Origin: JBLKSS01 sp047607725
GTDB taxonomy: Bacteria > Pseudomonadota > Gammaproteobacteria > Enterobacterales > Enterobacteriaceae
Direction: 5' to 3'
DNA: 24,802 bases
Assembly (NCBI RefSeq): GCF_047607725.1
Contig: NZ_JBLKSS010000027.1
Span: 1 to 24,802, forward strand
Part shown: piece by piece, positions 1-7,127 of the stretch
How the letters are laid out: every line of letters begins with the position of its first letter
Numbering within the stretch: position 1 is the stretch's first letter
Notes under the pieces: model-generated
What the model was told of the DNA's origin: nothing
Databases searched by the model: none
What the model saw: the letters and a program-made list of their open reading frames with translations, nothing else
Program-made: the position numbers and the translations under genes

Positions 1-141
1 CACTAATTTCATATCACTCAAACCGGGATGGAAATAAAAGTTATTAAAATCAATACAATGAGCATAAGCGTGCAACGTAGGTTTACTGTCTCATACAACA
101 AACCCACCAATAATTCAAGACGTCCTCCACGGGGCGCTTAC
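1..141 (-). mobile_element. MITE-like element, copy 1 (partial, inverted)
   Basis: This is the terminal half of a 338-bp element found complete at 6790-7127 and 20959-21296, here in reverse orientation and cut by the window edge. Its outer end is the terminal inverted repeat finishing ...GGGGCGCTTAC at 141. Compared with copy 2 it lacks 13 bp where the short direct repeat cattg occurs twice, which looks like slippage between the two repeats. It carries no gene. It abuts the decayed phage gene that follows directly, so it marks a junction. Confidence 0.85.
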
Positions 142-189
142 TTCCCGCCGTTGCCTATCCGATTCCGGCGCCGGCGAATCATCGCTATA

Positions 190-1000
190 AGTCGTACAGT
201 TGATGACAGAACTCCGACGCGACGCGTCCGCGTCGCTAACATTAACGGCTAACTTCGGCACAATCTTTCACTGCTGAAGACAGGTCAGGATCGGCGAGTC
301 CTAACAGCTTCTGTAGCGAAAAGGCCAAGGATACTGAGCACTTCCTCGCCGTATTGATTAAGTACCTCGGCTGGCTGGTGCAGTTGCGTACCATAAGATT
401 GGCACACTTGACCAGCGGCCCGCCCTGGGCATTGACGTAATCGGCCCAACCCGGGGCGTTAGCCGCGTTGTGGCAGGTGGCAAATTGAACACTCAGTCCA
501 TGCGCGGTTTCGCTGTCATCCAGGCGGCGCAGCTGCCGCCAGACGGTGACGGGGACGCAGCCAATAAACTGAAACTGAAAAATGCCCCCGCGTGATGCCC
601 ATGCGGTAGCGCACTGTGCGCTTTCCATTAACGGTCTGCCGCTAGCGTCGTCGGTTTCACCGTCTTGAGCGTAGCCGTCGCTGTTTTTTGAGGTGTATAT
701 TGCAACATAACCTTTAGCGCTGCCTTTTTCTCGAACCATGGCTTACGTATAGAACCTTGCCTTTGCGGCTTCAGCGCTGCGAAATTATTCGCTGTCCGCC
801 GCCATGGCATAGTCGCGCATTATTTCTCAAATGCGGGCCATGTCTTCCGGGCGAGCAAATATCAGTAAATGGGCGTGCGTAGTACCGTCGTGATGTGGCT
901 CGGCGACACGCATACCGAAAAAACGCAGGCCCTGGCGATGGCATTTATCGCGAGCACAGGCCCAAACGCCATTGGGGTAGCTTACCAGGCATGAGTTTCT
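190..1000 (-). pseudogene. A: Decayed second copy of P2-type replication gene A
   Basis: The minus strand encodes fragments clearly homologous to the central and C-terminal part of the intact gpA at 12738-14906, and the DNA is alignable through most of it. Recognisable pieces include the HUH segment (PHHDGTTHAHLLIF, near 860-900), the catalytic tyrosine segment (GYVAIYTSKN, where the intact copy has YVAKYISKN) and a stretch ending ETAHGLSVQF. The fragments lie in different frames, so several indels separate them. Homology fades near 990-1000 upstream and near 190 downstream, so both ends of the gene are missing. It is either a relic of a second P2-like prophage or a rearranged duplicate. It cannot make a working protein. 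Confidence 0.85.
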
Positions 1001-1176
1001 ATCTGCCTGCCTACTAAAGGACGACGCGCCCAAGCTTTGTCATGAGCGCCCGCAATAAAGTGCTCAATCACTAAGTTGCCCGCCCATTGCGGTTGCCTTG
1101 GGCATATTTTGCTTTTCAAATATTTTCAGTTTGACCGAGCGGGCACGTACGCTTTTGTCGCTTATCCTTGTAAGGC

Positions 1177-1551
1177 TTATATTTCTTGCACTTTATACCC
1201 GGTAAAACTGAACCGGGGTGTGCTACGCAGATGTAGGTTGACGGTAGGATGGTCTTCCTCGCCGGCTGGCTGCAAACACCTTTGTACCTTTACATCCTGT
1301 TGGTTTTGATGGGAAAAAGGGTGGAAATCGCTTGATCCATCAATAAAGGTGCCCGACCCCGTAACCTGTTTCAATGTGATTAGGTAGGTATTGTCGATCT
1401 TGAAGGGTAATGCCATCTTAACTGCGGCGCCATTGGCCAGGGTGAGGGTGTCGTTTACCAGGGTGACATTATTGATCTCCGCGGCAAGAGCCGATAAATG
1501 ATAGTGTTCGATAGGGGTTTTAGCGGTAAAACTATAGTCAGCGGAAATCAT
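1177..1551 (-). CDS. Hypothetical protein, 124 aa
   Basis: I do not recognise this protein. An ATG at 1551 is preceded on the minus strand by AAGGAG at a good distance, so translation initiation looks genuine. The first ~80 residues have balanced composition (alternating hydrophobic and polar, with segments such as NNVTLVNDTLTLANG suggesting beta strands). The last ~45 residues are richer in Pro, Gln and Arg and read like an out-of-frame tail, so the gene may be frameshifted near 1310. No signal peptide or membrane segment is evident. It sits between decayed genes and may itself be a remnant. Confidence 0.45.
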   Translation of the reverse strand: MISADYSFTAKTPIEHYHLSALAAEINNVTLVNDTLTLANGAAVKMALPFKIDNTYLITLKQVTGSGTFIDGSSDFHPFSHQNQQDVKVQRCLQPAGEEDHPTVNLHLRSTPRFSFTGYKVQEI

Positions 1552-1682
1552 TTTACGCTCCTTGCAGGGTGACCCGGGAAAATGTGCCGACGCTATAGCG
1601 TCTGCCTGTTTTTTACCGCTAGCGTTGTAACCGCTATCGCTTTCGGGTGCCTAAGAACAAGGCAAGCGTCCTGTCATGCCTG

Positions 1683-2040
1683 TTATAATTGCTCAGGATC
1701 AGCGAGAAGACGTTGCTGGGCTAATAGCTTTTCCCCGATTGTCGCGGCTATGGCGTCGATTTGCGGCGAATGTGAGCTGTTGGGGTGGAACCACCGGCGT
1801 TATTATGCCTTGGGGGTAGATGTTTTCGCACGAAGAAATATGCACTGCCCGCGCAACAGCTTTTGTCGTTTGCGGACAGCGCCAACGGAGTGGAGGATGA
1901 CGAACATTGTCCTTGGCGGTACGCTGCCGCACGTTCCATCAACTCTATTACCTTGCTTGCGGGCGGTCCTGTACTTTCGCGCCGAAATCGCAGAACATTT
2001 CGCCACTCAGAAGCAGGATAGCCAATTTTAATCTTAAATT
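1683..2040 (-). pseudogene. Degenerate minus-strand coding remnant
   Basis: Minus-strand frames show protein-like pieces in different phases. One near the 5' side reads SKVIELMERAAAYRQGQ, and the last piece (QIDAIAATIGEKLLAQQRLL) ends at a TAA at 1683-1685. The final piece has the amphipathic pattern of a helical C-terminus. The pieces are joined only across frame changes, so this is probably a frameshifted gene of unknown family rather than a live one. The long plus-strand ORF over it has poor protein character and looks like an antisense shadow. Confidence 0.35.
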
Positions 2041-2297
2041 ATAAGAGGGCTAAGATTATATTTTTGTTGCGCGAATTTAACCAGTTCCGTCATTCCTAAT
2101 CTTTTTAACACTTTAATGTTATGGACAAGTCGGGAGGCGGTCTTAGGCGAAAGGCTCTTTTTAGTTTTAGTCCTCAATTTGCACAACGAATTGCCGACAG
2201 CGGTAGGGCAAAGTTGATGTAAAGCACTTTCACGATATCCATCACCGGGAACAACAAGCAAGCTTGCATCAGGCGATAATATAATGTTTTCCATCAC
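2034..2297 (-). pseudogene. Short LuxR-type HTH protein, probable C-terminal remnant
   Basis: The 87-residue product has a C-terminal half resembling the LuxR/NarL DNA-binding domain: SLSPKTASRLVHNIKVLKRLG followed by MTELVKFAQQKYNL. The segment SPKTASRLVHNI corresponds to the recognition helix region (family SPKTVSxHxxNI). No receiver or sensor domain precedes it, and the first helices of the HTH domain (usual LTxREhEVL) are not recognisable. The ATG at 2294 has GGGGGAAG upstream on the minus strand, so it could still be expressed as a short protein. Loss of the N-terminal domain is inferred; the family identity is moderately sure. Confidence 0.5.
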
Positions 2298-2508
2298 GCT
2301 TCCCCCATCATGATATTGTGAGATGTGTCGATAATGTTACGGCACTTTCTTCATCCAAACAATTAAACTTTTCACAGCGGGGATTTGGCCGCCGTTTTAT
2401 TAATTTGCAATAAGTAAAATTAGAGTAAAATTGGCCGCGATCACATTCGCTATTCACAGGAACAGACCGGATGTCACCCAAGAATAAGCCGTGCACTAAC
2501 GTATGCAC

Positions 2509-2787
2509 GTATCAATAAATTCATACATTTCCGCCGTCACGATGGCATTGACGGGTATTACACTAAAGTTGAAGCTGCCTTAAGGCGGCTGCTGTCAGCG
2601 TTATTGGTCTCACCCACTACTCCGGCCTATGTCTTGATGCATTAGTTGCAAATTGCATTTTATTTTAAGGTGCAATGGGATAGAACGGTCGCTATTAGCG
2701 AAATTTTAACGCTGGGTTTAGCACAGAGACATTATGCTAGCATCGACAACAACGTTGACAATCGTGAAGTAATAGGAGGAGGTTAAT
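2509..2787. other. Non-coding stretch
   Basis: No ORF with protein-like composition is seen on either strand. The right end carries a strong purine-rich ribosome binding site (AGGAGGAGG, 2774-2782) serving the gene that starts at 2788. Upstream sequence is AT-rich and could hold its promoter, but I see no convincing -10/-35 pair. Confidence 0.5.
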
Positions 2788-3405
2788 TTGTGCGATTCAT
2801 ATCCGGTTAATGCTATTAATCATTATCATCAAGTTGCCCATGATCAAACTCCGCGACCTTCCGCGCCACCGCGAACGGGGAGAAAATGCGTCTTGCATCG
2901 GCTCGCTTCAGTGAGTAATACGTTGCTTATGTCGGCAGCACCGATCGGGGAAACGTTATGTCGCAAGGCCGATAATTATCCGCTGAGTCTGATGTTACTC
3001 GCCGTGGGGGCAACATTGGCGATATCCGGTCCATCTGTCTACGTTATACCTATATGCACGGGCGCGTTGATGATTAGCGCGGGGCGTTTAATTAAAATTC
3101 GGGCTGTTCTCTCCAATGAAACCGCACGCCGGCAGCAAAACTCTGTTGCTGAGCATAGATCGGCGCCTATCAATCATGGCTGTCTTTTTACCCGCAAGGC
3201 CGCCTATCCGACCGTACCGCCGTTAGCGCCTATACCAACACCAATGCAAATGGAAAAGCCCGGACCGGGTTTGACGTCAACATTACCTTCAACTTCAGCA
3301 CCCGCTCTAAAGCCGGCAGCCACGCCAGTGTCCTCTCCCGCTTTTTGTCTTCAGTTCTGGTCAAACGGCGCCTGCAATGATGGGAGGATGCCCATTGCGG
3401 CTTAG
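2788..3405 (+). CDS. Hypothetical protein with two hydrophobic segments, TTG start
   Basis: I do not recognise the family. The 205-residue frame begins at TTG 2788, with AGGAGGAGG a few bases upstream; no ATG or GTG in this frame is as well placed. Residues ~65-103 form a hydrophobic hairpin (LSLMLLAVGATLAISG, then VYVIPICTGALMISAGRL), and the N-terminus is polar and proline-rich. A polar N-terminus followed by a membrane hairpin is seen in some type III translocated proteins, but also in many small inner-membrane proteins; I cannot decide. From about residue 140 the product becomes low-complexity (Pro/Thr/Ser) while another plus frame becomes more protein-like, so the gene is probably frameshifted near 3180. 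Confidence 0.45.
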   Translation: MCDSYPVNAINHYHQVAHDQTPRPSAPPRTGRKCVLHRLASVSNTLLMSAAPIGETLCRKADNYPLSLMLLAVGATLAISGPSVYVIPICTGALMISAGRLIKIRAVLSNETARRQQNSVAEHRSAPINHGCLFTRKAAYPTVPPLAPIPTPMQMEKPGPGLTSTLPSTSAPALKPAATPVSSPAFCLQFWSNGACNDGRMPIAA

Positions 3406-3720
3406 GCCACACCAGGTGCGCTCGTTTTGAACAACAAGATTGAAAACGGCCATGTCCATTTCATCTGCGGATCGAAAGCCCGGCCAAAAGCGTGTTTGTC
3501 TCCTTTTGGGCCGGAAAATGAGCAGGGCGCATACAACCTCACGTCGGTTGCCATCCAGACTACCCGTCACGCGCCCTGAATCGCCCAAATTGATGCGCCA
3601 GCCATTGCCTCTTAGGCGAATGTGACATCCATCGACGGGGCGAATGGAAAGGGTAATTCCCGTCCGATAGTGTTCACCGCCAACTCCCGCAATGTGGCTT
3701 AATAGACAAGCTTAGACACG
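3180..3720 (+). pseudogene. Possible multi-frame coding relic
   Basis: Plus-strand translations contain protein-like islands in different frames: GFDVNITFNFSTRSKAGSHA around 3265-3325, EQGAYNLTSVAIQTTRHAP near 3522-3575, and ANVTSIDGANGKGNSRPIVF near 3615-3680. Each ends at a stop or frame change. The Asn/Thr/Ser/Val-rich composition resembles an extracellular beta-rich protein such as an adhesin or fibre. This is an impression from composition only; no family is recognised. Confidence 0.3.
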
Positions 3721-4013
3721 CCGGGAGGCTATCTTGCAACGGTAAATTGACCAACGTCATTGGCTGTGATTGACAAAATACCCTCTCAGGCCAGCCGTTA
3801 GCGTAAATAAAATCGAAGAAACTCTGGATCAACGCCTTGGCAAGGATGTGCTGCCAAAAAGTTGTCTAAAAGGCGTGCTTAATTTCAAGCAGTGCGGTGG
3901 AGAGCCTGTGGCCGGCGGCAAGCGTCGTGAGTAAATATATTGGGATGGGGAGGCGCCCGCGGGTAGCAGTGGGCAAACTACGTCATTATGTGGATGATAT
4001 ATGCATGTAATGT
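3721..4013. other. Gene-poor stretch
   Basis: No convincing gene is visible. A plus-strand island near 3800-3934 (including SVNKIEETLDQRLGKDVLP) ends at a TAA and may be the last trace of a lost gene. The LuxR-type gene to the right points into this region. Confidence 0.35.
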
Positions 4014-4040
4014 AGCCCGAGGCTTCACCCCGAGCTAACG
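4014..4040. repeat. Hairpin, possible REP-like unit or terminator
   Basis: On the minus strand TAGCTCGGGG and CCTCGGGCTA pair over 10 bp (two G-T wobbles) around a TGAAG loop. It lies just downstream of the minus-strand LuxR-type gene, so it could end that transcript or protect its 3' end. No T-run follows, which argues against a standard intrinsic terminator. Whether it is a dispersed REP-like sequence cannot be told from one copy. Confidence 0.4.
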
Positions 4041-4054
4041 CGGTGACATTTTAT

Positions 4055-4768
4055 CTACCAGAAAAACTCAACCCCCTCTTTGAAGATTCTCTTCGGCATG
4101 TAATTCTTCAGCGCGGTGGCGCGGCAATATTCATTGAGTTGCGACAGTGACTGCACGCTGATTTTACTGTAGATGCCGGCCAGCCTGGCTTCCAGCGCCT
4201 TTGTCGACAGGAACAACCTTTCCGCAATCTCTTTTTCGCTCAAATCCTGTCTGGCATAAAAAATAATATCTAATTCGCTCTCGGTAAAGGTGGCGTCAGG
4301 GGGCGTAAGTGTGATAACCGAAGGTTTGAGACTGTCGAAAAATTCGGACACGGAGAGTAATTTGAATTTTTGCATGTAATAAGCGGTGCCCAATATTTCA
4401 CCCTGATTATCATTGATAGCAAATTTGGGACAATAATAAGGTTCTATAACGGCTTGGCGACCATAATAAGATGTCGTAACAATGTCCACCCCAAGACTGC
4501 TCTCTTCCGCAGCCCGGTCTTGCTTCTGAAAATTCGGCGCGAGTTCCGACCAGGCGCAGGGGAATTCGTCGTCCCGGCGCCCCTCGAAATCAAAGCCAGT
4601 AGGGATATTTAAAAATTCGATGCGGGCCTTGTTTAAATAGACAAACTTGGACTCTTTGTTTTTTATTCCCCAAGGAATCGCCGCATGCTCCATTATGGCG
4701 ATAAGGGGAATGTGGTTCAAGGTATGTAGGGTTAAACTGCCGGAGACTGGATCATTGAGACTACCCAT
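4055..4768 (-). CDS. LuxR-family regulator, PAS-like N-terminus
   Basis: A 237-residue, uninterrupted transcription factor. Residues ~15-130 look like a PAS-type sensor fold: IMEHAAIPWGIKNKESKFVYLN matches the usual PAS opening (a conserved stretch followed by a strand ending in N), and EILGTAYYMQKF resembles a closing strand. Residues ~165-215 form a LuxR HTH with FTESELDIIFYARQDLSEKE and IAERLFLSTKALEARLAGIY. The HTH sits unusually far from the C-terminus, leaving ~25 extra residues. The ATG at 4768 has AGAGGAA upstream. PAS-LuxR 'solo' regulators without a cognate AHL synthase are abundant in insect-associated Photorhabdus; the PAS assignment here is by pattern, not alignment. Its ligand and targets are unknown. 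Confidence 0.7.
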   Translation of the reverse strand: MGSLNDPVSGSLTLHTLNHIPLIAIMEHAAIPWGIKNKESKFVYLNKARIEFLNIPTGFDFEGRRDDEFPCAWSELAPNFQKQDRAAEESSLGVDIVTTSYYGRQAVIEPYYCPKFAINDNQGEILGTAYYMQKFKLLSVSEFFDSLKPSVITLTPPDATFTESELDIIFYARQDLSEKEIAERLFLSTKALEARLAGIYSKISVQSLSQLNEYCRATALKNYMPKRIFKEGVEFFW

Positions 4769-5306
4769 GGTTGCGATTCCTCTATGATGAATTGTCAGTT
4801 TAAGAAAACCTCTGGCCGGTGACTCAGAAAATTACATGATTTAAGGGGCAGGTAAAGAGTAATTCCTTCCCAATAAACGGGAGTCCATCAACATAGGTGC
4901 AGAAATAAAAGCAATACTCGTGCAGACAGCGAGTTAATTAATCTTTAGCAAGTGAAGGGAGAGGCCTGAGACGGTCACTTTGACGCCGCCAAGAACGCCG
5001 ACCGCCGAGCAAGCGACACAAGTAGCCGGCCGGTCGGACCCTCCATTGCCGAAGAGGCGCCGCGGAAATGATTCCGCGTCGTCGCTACCGCTTGCCAATT
5101 TAGCTTTGCGGGTTTTGCCGTGAGCGGTCCAATGCCAACGACGGTCTGTAGCCTGAGGCGCGCACTTTTTAATGGTGTTTATCACAGCGGCGGGCCGTGA
5201 ACGGTCATTATCGATAATCCGTGCTGCCGATAAACCGTACTAGAAGCCTCTTTTGCGGCAGAACGAGTGGGGACTAACCCTGGGGGGAAATCCAAAAAAA
5301 CCATAA
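4769..5306. other. Gene-poor intergenic region
   Basis: This 540-bp stretch separates the divergent LuxR-type and virK/ybjX genes. A minus ORF at 4934-5185 has arginine/serine-rich composition and no recognisable domain or ribosome binding site, so I do not call it. The left ~100 bp must hold the promoter of the minus-strand regulator. Nothing else is visible. Confidence 0.5.
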
Positions 5307-5341
5307 CGTTTACTATTCGTTTAAGTTTTGCATAATGTAAT
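5307..5341 (+). promoter_or_regulatory. Candidate PhoP box and -10 for virK/ybjX
   Basis: CGTTTA at 5307-5312 and CGTTTA at 5318-5323 are separated by 5 bp, the spacing of the PhoP box (T/G)GTTTA-N5-(T/G)GTTTA; only the first base of each half differs. TGTAAT at 5336-5341 matches a -10 hexamer at 5 of 6 positions and begins 12 bp after the box, the geometry of PhoP promoters whose box replaces the -35. The region to the gene start is extremely AT-rich. virK and ybjX belong to the PhoP regulon in Salmonella, which supports the call. Confidence 0.6.
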
Positions 5342-5417
5342 GATATTAATAATTAATATATTTATAATTAGTTTAAATATCATTATATAAAAATAGTTTT
5401 GTTTTTGATAAGTCGCT

Positions 5418-6369
5418 ATGTCCCATTCGATCGTGCATAAAATTGATGGTTATCCGCAAAGCGGATGGAGCCTATTTTGGGCACTTTTTTCAGGTGAGTG
5501 TAAACCGGGTGAAATTTGGGATAATACCCAGTTTCGCCTGAAATTCTTATTACGTACGCTTATTAATCCGGTGGTGACACTGAGTTTTCTGCAGCGCGTC
5601 GCGACCGACTCGCTATTGCGTCACGTGGCGTTGGCGCAAAATACGTTGCCCGCGAAAATCCATCGCCCCTATCTTTTTGCCGCTTTGCCGGTAGCGGCGC
5701 GCGCTCAGGCTATCCTTGAGCACTATACTTTCTCCAAACGCTGCCATGCCTGCCACAGCGGCAGGCGCTGACGGTGCCAACGGCGACCCGGCTGTGCGTG
5801 CTGGAGGCAAGAACGGTGAACGTTTCGAGATTAAACTGAGTATGAGCAGTTTTGAGCGTGAAGGTGAGGCGACGTTGACCATCCACGACGATAAAAATTG
5901 CCTGGCGTCGCTGACCTTTTCGATGATGACGTTCCAGAAAAAGCAGACCGGTTTATCGGCGGACTGCAGGGTCGCCAGCCGCAGCACGTCCCATAACGTT
6001 ATCAAAGAGGCGACCAAAGCCTGCCACGGTTTATTTCCCAAGCGGCTATTGGTAGAGATGCTACAGCTTATCAGTGGTGAAATAGCGGTGCCGCAGATTA
6101 TCGCGGTCGGTGATAAAAGCTATGTTTTTCAGAGCGCGCGTCATCGAGGCAGTAAGCAAAAGGTGTTTCTTGCCCATTATGATGACTTTTGGGCCTCGGT
6201 GGAAGGGGTTGCGCTTACGGGAGGACTTTACGCGCTGCCGCAGCGAATGACCCGTAAATCCATCGACGATCTCCCAAGCAAAAAACGCGCCGAGTATCGC
6301 AGGCGTTTTGCCCTGCTGGAGGACATGCAAGCGCAATTCGCTGCGTTTATTCATACCACGGAGGCATAA
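5418..6369 (+). pseudogene. virK: VirK/YbjX (DUF535) family protein, frameshifted
   Basis: Two overlapping plus frames together give a full-length DUF535 protein of about 310 residues. The first (ATG 5418 to stop 5771) carries the N-terminal half: SGWSLFWALFSGECKPGEIW, FRLKFLLRTLINP and KIHRPYLFAALP. The second (readable from about 5740 to the TAA at 6367-6369) carries GGKNGERFEIKLSMSSFE, EATKACHGLFPKRLL and RKSIDDLPSKKRAEYRRRFA. The frame changes between about 5735 and 5750. VirK and YbjX are cytoplasmic/inner-membrane-associated factors of uncertain biochemistry linked to envelope remodelling, resistance to antimicrobial peptides and intracellular survival in Shigella and Salmonella. No other stop interrupts either half, so the break looks recent. 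The assignment to virK rather than ybjX is arbitrary within the family. Confidence 0.85.
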
Positions 6370-6379
6370 CCGACAGACT

Positions 6380-6405
6380 CCCCCGGCGCGCGGGGGACGT
6401 TTTTT
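6380..6405 (+). terminator. Rho-independent terminator after virK/ybjX
   Basis: CCCCC (6380-6384) pairs with GGGGG (6392-6396) around GGCGCGC, followed by ACG and a run of six T's. It lies 10 bp after the stop codon of the DUF535 gene. Confidence 0.75.
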
Positions 6406-6495
6406 ACCGGCTGACTCAAAACGCCACCACGCACCCTGGGCTGAGGGCCAAGGCCGCCGGCGTGGGGCGCCAAGCCGCGAACGCCGGCACGGGCT

Positions 6496-6780
6496 TTACA
6501 ACGTCACCAGCGCGCCTAATCTCTCGTCTGTCATGGTGGGCATGAATTCGGTTATGTCGTAATCTGCGACGGCGGTGAAGGGATCTTCGGCCAAAATGCG
6601 TTCCAATTCATCCCGCGCCATGCTACGAGCGAGAATGACGCCGCCGGTGCGGGGGATCTTACGGCTGGCGGCGATGAAGATACCTTCGGCAAAATAGTTC
6701 TTCAGCCAGTTTATGTGATCTTCCTGCAAGGCCGTCACTTGGGGCATGGGCTGGTTATAGCGCAACGTAATAAGAAACAT
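6496..6780 (-). CDS. YciI-family protein
   Basis: This 94-residue, uninterrupted protein fits the YCII-related (ferredoxin-like dimer) family: GIFIAASRKIPRTGGVILARSM matches the family segment in which a Ser/Pro-containing loop precedes a GGV(I/L)LA strand, and RDELERILAEDPF.. then ADYDITEFMPT complete the fold. Members are small cytoplasmic proteins with a proposed His/Asp active site and mostly unknown substrates. MITE copy 2 ends only 9 bp upstream of the ATG (6780), so the native promoter and ribosome binding site are gone; only a weak GAG lies in that 9-bp gap. Any expression would start inside the MITE. The gene is intact but may be silent. Confidence 0.75.
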   Translation of the reverse strand: MFLITLRYNQPMPQVTALQEDHINWLKNYFAEGIFIAASRKIPRTGGVILARSMARDELERILAEDPFTAVADYDITEFMPTMTDERLGALVTL

Positions 6781-6789
6781 GGACCACTC

Positions 6790-7127
6790 GTAAGCGCCCC
6801 GTGGAGGACGTCTTGAATTATTGGTGGGTTTGTTGTATAAGACAGTAAACCTACGTTACACGCTTATGTTCATTGCATTTTCACATTGTATTGATTTTAA
6901 TAATTTTTATTTCCATCCCGGTTTGAGTGATATGAAATTAGTGGTTCTGAAGTTTGTGATAGTGTCCATTAAAATTTAAGTTGACACTATCATCGCCGGA
7001 TTATCCATGATCTGACAGCCGTCCCTTATAGGATGCGGGTTCACTAGGCATCGTAGTGGAACATATTCTTACCGGGCCATACAACAAACCCACCAATAAT
7101 TAAAGACGTCCTCCACGGGGCGCTTAC
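6790..7127 (+). mobile_element. MITE-like element, copy 2 (complete, 338 bp)
   Basis: The ends are 49-bp inverted repeats (6790-6838 and 7079-7127; one mismatch) starting GTAAGCGCCCCGTGG. GTAA(GCG) ends are typical of the IS66 family, so the element is probably a non-autonomous IS66 derivative; it has no transposase gene. An internal 10-bp inverted repeat (6957-6966 / 6983-6992) could form a hairpin. The 8 bp on either side (gaccactc and catcagtt) do not match, although IS66 elements usually make 8-bp duplications, so the flanks have been rearranged since insertion. The left flank is the YciI-like gene and the right flank is the middle of a phage terminase gene. Confidence 0.85.

Noticed and set aside
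1582..2031. 149-codon plus-strand ORF
   Set aside because: Cys/Arg-rich, no ribosome binding site, and the minus strand of the same DNA shows more protein-like pieces.
5613..6354. Minus-strand ORFs within virK/ybjX
   Set aside because: Antisense shadows of a strong DUF535 match.
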